A stretch of DNA of 64,000 nucleotides from an uncultured Acetobacteraceae bacterium (lineage in GTDB: Bacteria > Pseudomonadota > Alphaproteobacteria > Acetobacterales > Acetobacteraceae), in NCBI GenBank assembly GCA_903895595.1, contig CAITUP010000099.1:62001-126000 (forward strand), written 5' to 3'. Below are positions 7,768 to 17,294 of the stretch, piece by piece (position 1 is the first letter of the stretch; each line of letters begins with the position of its first letter). The position numbers and the translations under genes are program-made. The notes beneath the pieces are model-generated. The model was not told the DNA's origin and searched no databases. It worked only from the letters and a program-made list of their open reading frames with translations.

Positions 7768-9135
7768 CTACAGCGGCGGCTGGTTCGGCGTACCGGCCGG
7801 GGTAAGAGGTAGCCAGACGCTGATCGTGGTTCCAACCCCAACCTCGCTGTCGATCGCCATTTGACCGCGATGCCGGTTCACGATGTGCTTGACAATCGCC
7901 AAACCCAAACCGGTCCCCCCGACCGAACGCGAACGCCCCTTGTCAACACGGTAAAACCGTTCTGTCAGCCGGGGCAGATGCTCGCGTGCGATGCCGGCCC
8001 CCTGGTCCGATACCCCGATGACCAGCCCAGGACGCGAGGACCAGCGCCCATTCGGTTGCGACAGCTCGGTCGTCAGCGAGATCGTTCCGTCTTCCCGCCC
8101 GTATTTCAACGCGTTATCGAGTAAATTCTGTAGCACCTGCGCTATTTGGTCGGCATCCCCGATCACGGCCGCAGGTGTCGCATCGATGCGCACGTCCATC
8201 CGGTTGCGGCGCTGCACCAAACGCGGTTCGAAACTGGCAACGAGCCGCACGATCAACTCGCGCAAATCGAACGTGCCGGACGGCGGCTGGTGCTCGTTCA
8301 ACTCGATCCGGGACAGGCTGAGCAGATCGTCGATCAGCCGGTTCATGCGGGCACCCTGCTCCGCCATGATCCCCAGAAACCGCTGCTGAGCCGGAGGATC
8401 GTCGGCTGCCGGTCCGCGCAGCGTCTCCACAAACCCAATCAGAGACGTCAACGGCGTCCGCAATTCGTGACTGACATTCGCGACGAAGTCCGCCCGCATC
8501 CGTTCGACCAGCCGCTCGCGCGTTCGATCCGATAACACGACGATAGCCCGTCCCCCATCGGACAAAGGCGGGTCCATCGGCACAACGACGGTCATGACAT
8601 CGCGTTCCACCGGAACCGGCAAGGTAAGCTCCGCTGTTTGCGAAACCCCGGATGCGAACATCCGGTCAATCGCACGCCGCAAATCCGGATGGCGTAAAAC
8701 CGCCGCCATATCCTCGCCATACGCGCTGCGCGCCGCCGCGTTCGCCCGCCGTACGCTACGATCCTCCGACAACACGATCAGCGGATCGGGTAGCCCTTCC
8801 AAAATTTGCGCATCCGCCCGCCGCAATTGCTCCATCAACGCCGCGCGGGGCGCAATTCGCCGAGCCAGATAGTCGATCTCGCGCCCCAGATTTTCCATCA
8901 TGATGGGCGCCGCGCGATCCGCTTGCGTGGTCGCAGGTTCCTCGGCCGCCAACCCGCGCACCACCCGCGACAGAACATATTCATCCCGCCGCACGACCGA
9001 CGCCACGATGCCCGCGACGCCCCCGATGACAACCGCCAGGATGACCGCCGCGAGCGGCTTGATCCACCCGATCACCAGGAAAATCGCCAGCGCAATTTCG
9101 GGCACGGCGGCAATGCTAACAGCCAGCGACAGCAT
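7768..9135 (-). CDS. PhoR-type sensor histidine kinase
   Basis: A 455-residue membrane sensor kinase. Two hydrophobic segments fill the first 50 residues with almost no periplasmic loop, as in PhoR. A PAS-like segment follows (EGLPDPLIVLSEDRSVRRAN, near 125). Then come the H-box VSHELRTPLTSL (phospho-accepting His near 221), the N-box NLLDNALKYG near 325, and the G boxes SDQGAGI and GGTGLGLAIVKHI. Architecture and motifs match phosphate-regulon PhoR, but no phoB or pst genes are adjacent, so the signal is uncertain. The start at 9135 follows the helicase stop by 5 bases, so the two are probably cotranscribed. Confidence 0.8.
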   Translation of the reverse strand: MLSLAVSIAAVPEIALAIFLVIGWIKPLAAVILAVVIGGVAGIVASVVRRDEYVLSRVVRGLAAEEPATTQADRAAPIMMENLGREIDYLARRIAPRAALMEQLRRADAQILEGLPDPLIVLSEDRSVRRANAAARSAYGEDMAAVLRHPDLRRAIDRMFASGVSQTAELTLPVPVERDVMTVVVPMDPPLSDGGRAIVVLSDRTRERLVERMRADFVANVSHELRTPLTSLIGFVETLRGPAADDPPAQQRFLGIMAEQGARMNRLIDDLLSLSRIELNEHQPPSGTFDLRELIVRLVASFEPRLVQRRNRMDVRIDATPAAVIGDADQIAQVLQNLLDNALKYGREDGTISLTTELSQPNGRWSSRPGLVIGVSDQGAGIAREHLPRLTERFYRVDKGRSRSVGGTGLGLAIVKHIVNRHRGQMAIDSEVGVGTTISVWLPLTPAGTPNQPPL

Positions 9136-9140
9136 GTGCA

Positions 9141-11978
9141 CTACCGCCCCGCGTCCGCGGCGGGCTCGCCCAAAAAATCCCGTATCCGAGCTGCCGCGTT
9201 CATCAGCCCAACCCGCTCCACCGCAACCCCTGCCGGAAACGCAGACAGAATCCGGCTGGGAGTCTGACGGTCCAGCAATACGAACACACCGCGATCGGAC
9301 CCGCGCCGGATCAACCGTCCGAAGGCCTGCCGCAGCCGAAGCCGAGCGATGCGGTCGTCGTACCCCTTCGGATCGCCGCCGGACAGATGCACCCGCCGCT
9401 CCCGATGGAGAATATCCGGGCGCGGCCATGGTACCTTCTCGAACACCACCAGACGCAGCGCGCGTCCCGGCACATCCACCCCGTCCCGCATGGCGTCGGT
9501 GCCGAGCAGACAGCTCTCTTCCTCGGTGCGGAAAATATCGACCAGTGTCGCGTTGCCCATCGCATCCACATGCTGAGCATAAAGCGGTATTTCCGCTTGT
9601 TCGAGATGCGGTGCGATCCGCTCATGCACCGCCCGCAATCGCCGGATCGCCGTAAACAACCCCAGCCCCCCACCACCCGCCGCAAGGAACAAGGCCCGAT
9701 ACGCGCCCGCCAACTGCTCGATATTCCCGCCCGCGACATCCGTGACCACGAACGCCCGCGTTTGGCTGGCATAATCGAACGGCGACGACACCGCCGCCCG
9801 AATAGCGGGCGAGGGCAAATGCAGTGCCCCGACCCGCGCTTCCGCCGCGTTCCAGGCCGCCTCGGGATCGGAATCGCCCGAATCGCGCAAGGTTGCGGAC
9901 GTGATCACAAGACCTTGCGCGGGCGCCGCCAAGGTCATCGCGAACGGTACCGTGGGATCCAGCCAATGGCGGTGCAGCCCGACATCCACGTCGCGCATGC
10001 CATCCCGTCGGTCGATCCGCAGGAACATCACGTGGTCGGGTCTGACCCCCGGCTCCACCGACGGTTCGGTTAGGCCGCGCAGCATCCCCTGCCAGGCCGC
10101 CAGCGGATTGAGCGCCCGCCGGGTCAACGAACGACAGACAGCCTCGATCCGCGACCGCATCGCGGCATCCAGGTCTTCTGCTTCGTCTTCCAAACGGGCT
10201 GTCAGGCGGGCACACAGCGTGGCAGTCGGTTCGGCGATTCTGCGAAGCGCTCGTTCCAACGCGTTGGCCGATGTGCCCAGCGCCTCCCCGATCGGAAACA
10301 CGTCGCACTCCAACGCGCCCCAGGCCGCCGGTCGGCCTGGGGCCGCATCGGCGTTGCCCACACGCGCGAGCACTTGGCGATGCATCAGCTGCAGGAACAC
10401 CTCGGTCGGATTGGCCCGCGCGGCCTCGATCCCCGTCAACTCCGGCCCTTCGTCCGTCAACCGTTGAGACCACCCACCCGCCGGCAACGACCGAGCCGCC
10501 TGGAGCATCGCATCCAGCGGCGTTTCCAATTCCGGTCGCCCGGCCACCAGTTCCTCGACGCGCCGCCGCAAACCCCGAGCACGGGAACGTCCCCCTTCGG
10601 CGCCCAACAACCAGCGCCGAAGTTCCGCCGTCTCCAGTCCCGACAACACCGCGGAAAACGCCGAATCGGCGGCGTCGAACAAATGGTGCCCCTCATCGAA
10701 CACGTAGCGGGTTGGCACGCCGTTATCGTCGAGCCCCCCCCACGCCGCCTGCGTCATCACCAGCGCATGGTTCGCCACCACCAGTTCAGCCGATTTCGCG
10801 CGCCGGACGGTATGTTCAATGAAGCATCGCCGCCAATGCGGACAGGCGGAGTGAATGCACTCCCCCCGCCGGTCCGCCAACGCCGCGATGGAGGCCTGCC
10901 CATGCAACTCTCCCAACCAGCCCGGCAGGTCGCCCCCCTGAATGTCGCCGTCCGCGCTGACCAGCGCCCACCGTGCAATCAACCCCAGAAGTACGATTTG
11001 CGAGAACCCCATCCCCCCGGTCGCGCTGGAAACCGCTTCCTCGAAATTGAGCAAACAAAGATAGTTCTCTCGCCCCTTGCGGACGACGATACGCTTGCGC
11101 CGGTCGGTGACGTCCGGGACCAACCGCTGGACCTCCCCGTCGATTTGCCGCTGGAGGTGCCGGGTGAACGTGCTGATCCACACGGACCCACGATTTTTTT
11201 CCGCCCAGACACTGGCCGAGGCCAGGTACCCCAGGGTCTTACCCGTCCCCGTCCCGGCCTCCGCCAGTACCATATGCGGGTCGCCCTTGACCTCCCGCGG
11301 CGCGAAAGCCGCGCTGACCGCGCCGGCATAATCCCCCTGTCCGGGCCGCTCCTCCGCGTTCGGACCGAGCAGAACGGCCAACCGGGTGCGCGCTTCCGCT
11401 TCGGAGACAGGGTAGGACGACGGCGGCGGCAATGGCGCCGCGTCTTCCCACTCCGGCAAGCGTCTCCATATCTTAAGAGGCTCTATGGACGGTACGGACG
11501 CTCCCTGCCCGAGCGCGGCCACGACGGCGGGACCCCAGGACCACCCCTGCTTGCCCATATAAGACGCCAAACCGCCGGCATCGCGGTTCAGCAGCGTCTC
11601 CCGCGCTTGCTGCAAATGCCGGAGCATGGTGTCGGCAAGCTCCCACAACAGCGGGACCTCGGCCTCCAACCCCTTGCCGTCCACACTGCGATCCAGCGCG
11701 TTTGCCAGTCCCCTAACCGTCGGCGCGGCCGACCGGGCCGGATACACGAACGCGAAGAGTTCCAGCAGATCGTACGCAGGCCCAGGCCGGATACCCAATC
11801 GCCGAAAACTGGCGGGGGCGTGCACCAACAGCGGCGGCGCCATGTCCCGAAGGATTGCGGCTGCCTCGGGCGTCGGCACCGACAACAGTTCCCCGTCCGG
11901 AGTCAGGATGGCCGTACGGCCATGCCCAACCACGATTGCCGGTGCGGAGGGAAGCTGAATGGAGCGGTTCACCGCCAT
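9141..11978 (-). CDS. DinG/XPD-type ATP-dependent DNA helicase
   Basis: A 945-residue superfamily 2 helicase. Walker A (AEAGTGTGKT) is near residue 242 and the DEAH-like box (DEGHH) near 427. Between them lie four cysteines, one around residue 309 and three in CIHSACPHWRRC near 375-385, fitting the 4Fe-4S domain of XPD/DinG enzymes. C-terminal motifs include LLGTDAMRDGVDVPG and the terminal QAFGRLIRRGSDRG. A likely role is 5'-3' unwinding of DNA, D-loops or R-loops. The N-terminal 200 residues are an alphaproteobacterial extension of unknown function. It is divergent from the phage-like cluster and followed closely by the sensor kinase. Confidence 0.85.
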   Translation of the reverse strand: MAVNRSIQLPSAPAIVVGHGRTAILTPDGELLSVPTPEAAAILRDMAPPLLVHAPASFRRLGIRPGPAYDLLELFAFVYPARSAAPTVRGLANALDRSVDGKGLEAEVPLLWELADTMLRHLQQARETLLNRDAGGLASYMGKQGWSWGPAVVAALGQGASVPSIEPLKIWRRLPEWEDAAPLPPPSSYPVSEAEARTRLAVLLGPNAEERPGQGDYAGAVSAAFAPREVKGDPHMVLAEAGTGTGKTLGYLASASVWAEKNRGSVWISTFTRHLQRQIDGEVQRLVPDVTDRRKRIVVRKGRENYLCLLNFEEAVSSATGGMGFSQIVLLGLIARWALVSADGDIQGGDLPGWLGELHGQASIAALADRRGECIHSACPHWRRCFIEHTVRRAKSAELVVANHALVMTQAAWGGLDDNGVPTRYVFDEGHHLFDAADSAFSAVLSGLETAELRRWLLGAEGGRSRARGLRRRVEELVAGRPELETPLDAMLQAARSLPAGGWSQRLTDEGPELTGIEAARANPTEVFLQLMHRQVLARVGNADAAPGRPAAWGALECDVFPIGEALGTSANALERALRRIAEPTATLCARLTARLEDEAEDLDAAMRSRIEAVCRSLTRRALNPLAAWQGMLRGLTEPSVEPGVRPDHVMFLRIDRRDGMRDVDVGLHRHWLDPTVPFAMTLAAPAQGLVITSATLRDSGDSDPEAAWNAAEARVGALHLPSPAIRAAVSSPFDYASQTRAFVVTDVAGGNIEQLAGAYRALFLAAGGGGLGLFTAIRRLRAVHERIAPHLEQAEIPLYAQHVDAMGNATLVDIFRTEEESCLLGTDAMRDGVDVPGRALRLVVFEKVPWPRPDILHRERRVHLSGGDPKGYDDRIARLRLRQAFGRLIRRGSDRGVFVLLDRQTPSRILSAFPAGVAVERVGLMNAAARIRDFLGEPAADAGR

Positions 11979-12259
11979 CCATTAGCCGTGATTGGCCATC
12001 GGCGCCACCGCGCGGGCTTCAGAAGAAAATTTACCTCCCATCGAAAATTCCGCTTGCCCAGATACCCCAATTTCCCGTATATATTCATACATGATGGCGA
12101 ACCGGCGGCTAAACGGCCCTCACCGTCCCATCGCGGCGCACTCGCATATTTTTCAAATATCCCTCAATATGAATGGATCATATTACCAACCAACAGCGTC
12201 GGCTGGGTAAACCTGCGTCTTAACACCGCTTTCCCAATAGGAATTTCATCAATCAATCG
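11979..12259. other. AT-richer spacer between helicase and terminase
   Basis: This 281-base stretch is visibly richer in A and T than its surroundings and separates divergent transcription units. I see no convincing small-terminase gene, repressor or integrase in it; the short frames (for example 11992-12210) show no recognisable helix-turn-helix. It contains the candidate promoter at 12054-12083 and is where a control region for the particle genes would be expected. Confidence 0.5.
12054..12083 (+). promoter_or_regulatory. Candidate sigma-70-like promoter for the particle operon
   Basis: TTGCCC (12054-12059) is separated by 18 bases from TATATA (12078-12083), in the AT-rich spacer about 175 bases before the terminase start. 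Spacing and box sequences are plausible for a vegetative promoter. It is the only such candidate I noticed upstream of the 23 co-directional genes. Support is by eye only. Confidence 0.3.
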
Positions 12260-13675
12260 ATGCAAAGCTCGCTGTCCCCCGAACAGTCGCTTGAGCATGA
12301 AACGACAGCCCGGCTATCCCTCCGGACCAATCTGCTTGAGTGGGCGGCCCATATCCTAAGAATCTCCGATCAAACCCCAGCCGCTCATCATCGTTTACTC
12401 CTGCGCGAACTCGAAACCCTCTCCCAAGGCTCCACCGACCGGCTCCTGGTCCACATGCCGCCCGGATCAGCGAAATCGACCTTCGCCTCCACCCTGTTCC
12501 CCGCTTGGTGGTTCTCGCAACACCCTGGCAGTTCCATCATCACCGCGTCCCACACCGCCTCGCTCGCCGAGCATTTCGGCCGTCGTGTTCGTGACCTGAT
12601 CGCCACACAGGAAGATTCGCTCGGCTATACCCTATTGCAGGGCGACCGCGCGGCATCGCATTGGCGGGTCTCCAACGGCGGCGAATATTTCGCGTCGGGC
12701 ACAAGAGGTTCGATCATCGGCCGCCGTGCCGATCTGGTGATTGTCGACGACCCCATCGGCAACCAGGCCCAGGCCGACCGCTCGGCCGACCGTGAGCGTA
12801 TCTGGGACTGGTATCGGTCCGACCTTTCGACACGCCTGAAACCCAAAGGCCGGGTTCTGATCGTGATGACCCGGTGGCACGAAGACGACCTCGCCGGCCG
12901 CCTGGCTACGCACGCCGACGATGGCTGGCGCATTTTGAAGCTACCCGCCCTCGCCGAGGAGAACGATCCATTGGCCCGAGCCGTCGGAGAACCGTTGTGG
13001 CCCGAGTGGGAGGACCTGCCCGCGCTTCTCCGTAAGCGGATGCTCGTCGGAGAGCGCACATGGTCCGCCAGCTACCAGCAGGCCCCGCGCCGCTTGGAGG
13101 GAACGCTGTTCAAAACTGCCAACATCACGGTACTGGACGATGTGCCGGACTCCGGCGGACCGACGGTGCGAGGCTGGGATCTCGCGGCCACCGTCGCCGA
13201 CGGGAACAATCCCGACTGGACGGTCGGCGTCAAACTGCGTGCCCATGCACCTGGACAGTTTGTCGTCCTCGATATCATCCGACTCCGCGGCTCCGCCCGG
13301 AATGTCGAACAAACGGTCGTCCGAGCGGCAAATGGGGATGGCATTTCGGTGCATATCGGTATCCCCGAGGACCCAGGCCAAGCCGGCAAGAGCCAAGTTA
13401 CGAATTATACCAGCCTCCTGGCCGGATATCACGTCATCGCCACCAAGGAGACGGGGTCCAAAGTCCTCCGCGCCCAACCGTTGTCGTCGCAAGTCGAAGC
13501 GGGCAATATTTCGATCGTGAATGCGCCGTGGAACCGAATATTCCTTGAAGAATTGCGGGAATTCCCCAACGGCGGCAAAGACGATCAGGTCGATGCTTTG
13601 GTTCGTGCCTTCACGACTTTGATTAATTTGGCACCTGCGACCCGATCGGTCGATTTCTCCTTCCTTTCCAGATAG
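12260..13675 (+). CDS. Phage terminase large subunit
   Basis: The DNA-packaging motor and headful or site-specific nuclease. The 471-residue protein has an N-terminal ATPase with a deviant Walker A (HMPPGSAKST, near residue 65), Walker B DLVIVDDP near 160 and a coupling motif MTRWHEDDLAGRL near 200. The C-terminal RNase H-like nuclease shows its acidic residues in GWDLAATV near 306 and KDDQVDAL near 445. Both halves look intact. A small terminase subunit normally precedes this gene but none is seen. It is the first of 23 same-strand particle genes; the portal gene begins 17 bases downstream. Confidence 0.93.
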   Translation: MQSSLSPEQSLEHETTARLSLRTNLLEWAAHILRISDQTPAAHHRLLLRELETLSQGSTDRLLVHMPPGSAKSTFASTLFPAWWFSQHPGSSIITASHTASLAEHFGRRVRDLIATQEDSLGYTLLQGDRAASHWRVSNGGEYFASGTRGSIIGRRADLVIVDDPIGNQAQADRSADRERIWDWYRSDLSTRLKPKGRVLIVMTRWHEDDLAGRLATHADDGWRILKLPALAEENDPLARAVGEPLWPEWEDLPALLRKRMLVGERTWSASYQQAPRRLEGTLFKTANITVLDDVPDSGGPTVRGWDLAATVADGNNPDWTVGVKLRAHAPGQFVVLDIIRLRGSARNVEQTVVRAANGDGISVHIGIPEDPGQAGKSQVTNYTSLLAGYHVIATKETGSKVLRAQPLSSQVEAGNISIVNAPWNRIFLEELREFPNGGKDDQVDALVRAFTTLINLAPATRSVDFSFLSR

Positions 13676-13692
13676 CACAACGCGGAGAAACA

Positions 13693-15108
13693 ATGTTCGA
13701 CACGATCAGCGCCCTCGTCCCACGGGACGGCGCCTATCCGGACCGTACGCGCACGTTGGATCTTCTGAACCGCGTCCTGACCGGCAAATTTTACGACGTC
13801 CTGCCTTATTCCTTTAACGAAGAGCGCGGCCCAGGAGGCGAATACATCCCCCTCCGCCGGCGGCGCCCCAGCGTCCGCTATCCGCTGTGCCGGCTGGTCG
13901 TCGAAGACAGCGTGTCGTTGCTGTTCAGCGAGGGGCATTTTCCCGCCATAGATTGTCCGGACCCCGAGCTGCGCGATGTCCTCGCCGCTCTGGTGAAGGA
14001 ATCCCGCCTGAATGTCGTCATGACCGAGGTGGCGATGCGGGGATCGGTCGGGTCGGCTGCCGTTCTCATGCGCGTGCTGCGCGGCCGCGTGTTCTTCAAC
14101 TATCTCGACACGCTGTACCTGACACCGGTATGGGACCCAGAGGCGCCCGACGATCTTTTGTCCGTAACCGAACGCTACAAGGTCCCCGGACACGCTTTGG
14201 AGACGAACGGCTACAATATCGAAGACCCGGACCAGGACTACTGGTTTACCCGCAGCTGGGACTCCGACATGGAAACCTGGTTCCTGCCGGCACCCACAAT
14301 CGGCCCGCCCGGACAGGAGATCGATCTGGCCAGAACCGTGCGACACGGCCTGGGGTTCGTGCCGATTGTCTGGATACGCAATCTGCCAGGCTTCTCGGTC
14401 ACCGGCGATCCGAACGACGGCGCCTGCACGTTTAGAGCCGCCATCGAAACCCAAATCGAGATCGACTACCAGCTCAGTCAAGCGGGCCGCGGCCTGAAAT
14501 ACAGCAGCGACCCCACGCTACTGATCAAAGAACCCGCCAGCTCGGACCGGGAAATCGTGAAAGGCGCCGGCAACGCGCTGATCGTCAGCGAAAAAGGCGA
14601 CGCCCGCCTGCTGGAAATCGGCGGAACCGCTTCCGCGGCGGTGATCGAATATGTGCGGATGCTGCGCGAACTCGCGCTGGAGAGCGTGCACGGCAATCGC
14701 GCGAACCCGGACCGGCTGTCCGCCGCGCAATCCGGGCGCGCACTGGAAATGCTCAACCAGGGGCTCCTGTGGCTCGCCGACAGCCTACGAGTGACCTACG
14801 GTGAGGGCGCCCTGCTGCGACTCATGCGCATGGTCGTGATGGCGTCGCGGAAATACACTCTGTCCATCGCGGGTGACCGGATCGGTCCGCTCGATGCCTC
14901 GGTACCGCTGTCCCTGCGCTGGCCGGATTGGTACCCGCCATCGTCGGAAGACCGCCAGAGAGACGCCCAGACGCTTTCGACCCTGGCCGCTGCTGGTCAT
15001 ATCAGCAGGGAAACGGCCGTTAAAACACTCGCCCCGACCTACGATATCGAAGATATCCCGGGCGAATTGGGCCGCATTGCAACCGAATCAAACCGAAGAG
15101 AGCAATGA
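13693..15108 (+). CDS. Phage portal protein
   Basis: A 471-residue protein directly after the large terminase, in the position and size range of the dodecameric portal ring through which DNA enters the head. Relevant content includes the central segment AIETQIEIDYQLSQAGRGLK near residue 250, followed by a helical stem-like region and the C-terminal crown; this resembles SPP1/Mu-type portals. ATG 13693 has a GGAGA Shine-Dalgarno. The stop overlaps the next start (ATGA at 15105), implying coupled synthesis with the scaffold-like protein. Confidence 0.8.
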   Translation: MFDTISALVPRDGAYPDRTRTLDLLNRVLTGKFYDVLPYSFNEERGPGGEYIPLRRRRPSVRYPLCRLVVEDSVSLLFSEGHFPAIDCPDPELRDVLAALVKESRLNVVMTEVAMRGSVGSAAVLMRVLRGRVFFNYLDTLYLTPVWDPEAPDDLLSVTERYKVPGHALETNGYNIEDPDQDYWFTRSWDSDMETWFLPAPTIGPPGQEIDLARTVRHGLGFVPIVWIRNLPGFSVTGDPNDGACTFRAAIETQIEIDYQLSQAGRGLKYSSDPTLLIKEPASSDREIVKGAGNALIVSEKGDARLLEIGGTASAAVIEYVRMLRELALESVHGNRANPDRLSAAQSGRALEMLNQGLLWLADSLRVTYGEGALLRLMRMVVMASRKYTLSIAGDRIGPLDASVPLSLRWPDWYPPSSEDRQRDAQTLSTLAAAGHISRETAVKTLAPTYDIEDIPGELGRIATESNRREQ

Positions 15109-15518
15109 TGTCAGAAAATACCGAAACCTCCGAGATAACCCCGGATCCCGTGGAAGAACTGCGGGCGCGATGCGAGCATCTCGAACGCGAACTGGTACAG
15201 GTCAGACAAAAAGCCGAAAGCGGTATCGTGAAGGCCCATCTACAGGCGATGGCATCGCAGGCGGGCATGATCGATCTGGATGGCTTGAAACTGCTCGACC
15301 TCACCAAAGTGACCGTCAATGAAGACGGTGAGGTCAGCGGCGCCACGGCGCTGATGGAAAAAGTCCGCAAGGACAAACCCTGGCTGTTCGGCCGTCCATC
15401 GACCTCTGCTCCCGGCGCCGCGCCGCCGGCGCAACCGCCGCGCCAAAAAATGGCGACCGACATGACCGACGCGGAATACCAGACCGCGCGCGAGGCCATT
15501 CTTCGCTACCGTCCGTAA
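15105..15518 (+). CDS. Putative capsid scaffolding protein
   Basis: A 137-residue charged protein between portal and capsid genes. It begins with a predicted coiled-coil (about residues 14-45, rich in E, R, L and Q), has a middle segment with a DLDGLKLLDL motif, then a proline/alanine linker and a short basic C-terminal helix. Size, position and helix-linker-helix layout fit phage scaffolds that nucleate procapsid assembly. No protease domain is fused or adjacent, so how the scaffold is removed is unknown. A second in-frame ATG at 15108 is an equally possible start. Confidence 0.6.
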   Translation: MMSENTETSEITPDPVEELRARCEHLERELVQVRQKAESGIVKAHLQAMASQAGMIDLDGLKLLDLTKVTVNEDGEVSGATALMEKVRKDKPWLFGRPSTSAPGAAPPAQPPRQKMATDMTDAEYQTAREAILRYRP

Positions 15519-15556
15519 CATTCGAATTCCACGCATAACATTCCAAGGACCTCAGT

Positions 15557-16879
15557 ATGGGTATTCAAAATTTTCCCGCCGCGCTTCAGCCGATCATTCA
15601 ACAGGGTTTTCTGGAACGCGAGTTCAAGCAGGCCCTCGTGTCGCGTCTGGGATATCGGTCCTGCGCGGATCGTGAGTCGATTTCCGTCGGTATCGGCGAA
15701 ACCGTCACAAAAACCCGGGCCGGCCTGAAGCCGCCCGTCACCACGCCGCTGGTCGCCTCGACCAACACCAACCTCGACAACGGTCTTACCCCGGCGGCTT
15801 GGGGCGTCGAGCAATATACGCTCAGCATCAACCACTACGCGGCCACGACCGACCTGAACATGGTGACCAGCCGTGTCGGTATCGCGTCGCAATTTCTCCA
15901 GAACGCCTACGTCAACGGCGAGCAAGCAGCCCGCAGCCTCGACGAACTCGCGCGCAATTCCCTGTATAATGCGTATTTCGGCGGTAACACCCGCATTCGC
16001 ACAACGCTGTCCTCTGCCGGCCCCAACGTGACCGTCGATGACATCCGCGGCTTCCAAAGCGTCTTCGTGAACGGCGTACAGCAGCCCGTCAGCACCACCA
16101 ATACTCTGACGGTAACAATCGGATCCAACGTCTACACTGCGGTCGCGGTCGCCGCCGATGCGACGAGCGTTTCGACCGCACCGAACGGCGTTTCTGGTGT
16201 TCTGACGCTGTCGACCAACGTACTCGTCGCCGATGGCACCGCTGGCAACACCGTGCTCGCCTCTACCGCCTGTTCGATCTCGCGGCCCAGTCAACGTGGC
16301 AACACGTCGCTGATCCAGACCGCCGATACCCTGACCATGGCGTCCCTGCTGGATGCCGTCGCCAAGCTGCGCCTGAACGCCGTGCCCGACATTGATGGCG
16401 CTTACAATTGCTACCTCGATCCCATGTCCGCACGCCAGCTATTCATGGATGCCGATTTCAAGTTGCTGTACCAGGGCGCGACCTCGGCCAACCTCGTCTT
16501 CCGGCGTGGCATGGTAAACGAGTTCCTCGGCCTGCGCTTCGTGACCACCAACGAAGCCTACGTCACCGCACATCCCACGATTGCCGGCGCGCTTGTCCGC
16601 CGCCCCATCGTCTGCGGCAAAGGCGCTTTGATCGAAGGCGACTTCGCCGGGATGGCCGCAAACGATGTCGCCCCGGCTGACTCCATCGTATCGATGGTCG
16701 ATGGTATCGCCATGGTCACGCGCGAGCCGGTCGACCGGTTGCAGCAGATTATCGCCCAGTCCTGGTATTGGATCGGCGGCTTCTGCACGCCGTCGGATAC
16801 CACGACGACGCCGACGACAGTTCCGACGGCCACGAACGCCGCGTTCAAGCGGGCCGTCATGATCGAACATATCGGCTAG
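15557..16879 (+). CDS. Major capsid protein
   Basis: A 440-residue protein after the scaffold gene, with a strong AAGGA ribosome binding site, as expected for the most abundant head component. The N-terminal arm and E-loop-like part (residues 1-90) and the C-terminal half (250-420) look like an HK97-fold subunit. Between about residues 155 and 250 lies a threonine/valine-rich beta segment that reads as an inserted surface domain. The C-terminus has a threonine/proline run before the final strand. Assignment is from order, size and composition, not a decisive motif. Confidence 0.7.
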   Translation: MGIQNFPAALQPIIQQGFLEREFKQALVSRLGYRSCADRESISVGIGETVTKTRAGLKPPVTTPLVASTNTNLDNGLTPAAWGVEQYTLSINHYAATTDLNMVTSRVGIASQFLQNAYVNGEQAARSLDELARNSLYNAYFGGNTRIRTTLSSAGPNVTVDDIRGFQSVFVNGVQQPVSTTNTLTVTIGSNVYTAVAVAADATSVSTAPNGVSGVLTLSTNVLVADGTAGNTVLASTACSISRPSQRGNTSLIQTADTLTMASLLDAVAKLRLNAVPDIDGAYNCYLDPMSARQLFMDADFKLLYQGATSANLVFRRGMVNEFLGLRFVTTNEAYVTAHPTIAGALVRRPIVCGKGALIEGDFAGMAANDVAPADSIVSMVDGIAMVTREPVDRLQQIIAQSWYWIGGFCTPSDTTTTPTTVPTATNAAFKRAVMIEHIG

Positions 16880-16903
16880 TGCGCTTACCCGAACCGGCGG
16901 TGG

Positions 16904-17293
16904 ATGGCTGACATGGTGCCCCTTACGGACGCGGAAAAATCCGACGTACGACGTCATTGCGGCTACCCGATCCAGGCCATCGCCGGGACGGGTGGCCAGT
17001 CATGGTTCCTCTACCAGCAACTCGGTCAGATGGAATCTCGCATGAACCGGTTGAACGACCAGGAACTTCGCATTACGCGAACCTATCTCGCGACCTTGCT
17101 GAATCTGGAGCTGGCGGTACCGCGGTCCGGTGACAGCCTGGACACCGATCAAGCTGCCGTTTGGACGCGCAACCGCACCGAACAACAGGACCGTCTCGCG
17201 CTGTTCGACGAATGGCGCAGGCGTTTATGCGCATTCTTGGGCATTCAGCCCGGTCCGTACTTCCCGGACAAGACAAATTGGGTGGTCGTCTGA
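16904..17293 (+). CDS. Putative head-tail connector (adaptor) protein
   Basis: A 129-residue, mainly helical protein immediately after the capsid gene. It starts with a LTDAEKSDVRRHCGYP segment, then a long amphipathic helix (about 40-65) and ends in a conserved-looking WRRRLCAFLGI. In phages of this layout this slot holds the adaptor that docks under the portal. The C-terminal residues PYFPDKTNWVVV could reach the next ring. Function is inferred from position and size. Confidence 0.5.
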   Translation: MADMVPLTDAEKSDVRRHCGYPIQAIAGTGGQSWFLYQQLGQMESRMNRLNDQELRITRTYLATLLNLELAVPRSGDSLDTDQAAVWTRNRTEQQDRLALFDEWRRRLCAFLGIQPGPYFPDKTNWVVV

Positions 17294-17294
17294 C

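Noticed and set aside
11992-12210. Small frame before terminase as a possible small terminase
   Set aside because: No helix-turn-helix or coiled-coil pattern, no convincing ribosome binding site, and the start overlaps the helicase promoter area.
10374-12359. 661-codon plus-strand frame across the helicase and spacer
   Set aside because: Shadow of the helicase gene that runs on through the spacer; composition is arginine/proline-rich and no domain is visible.
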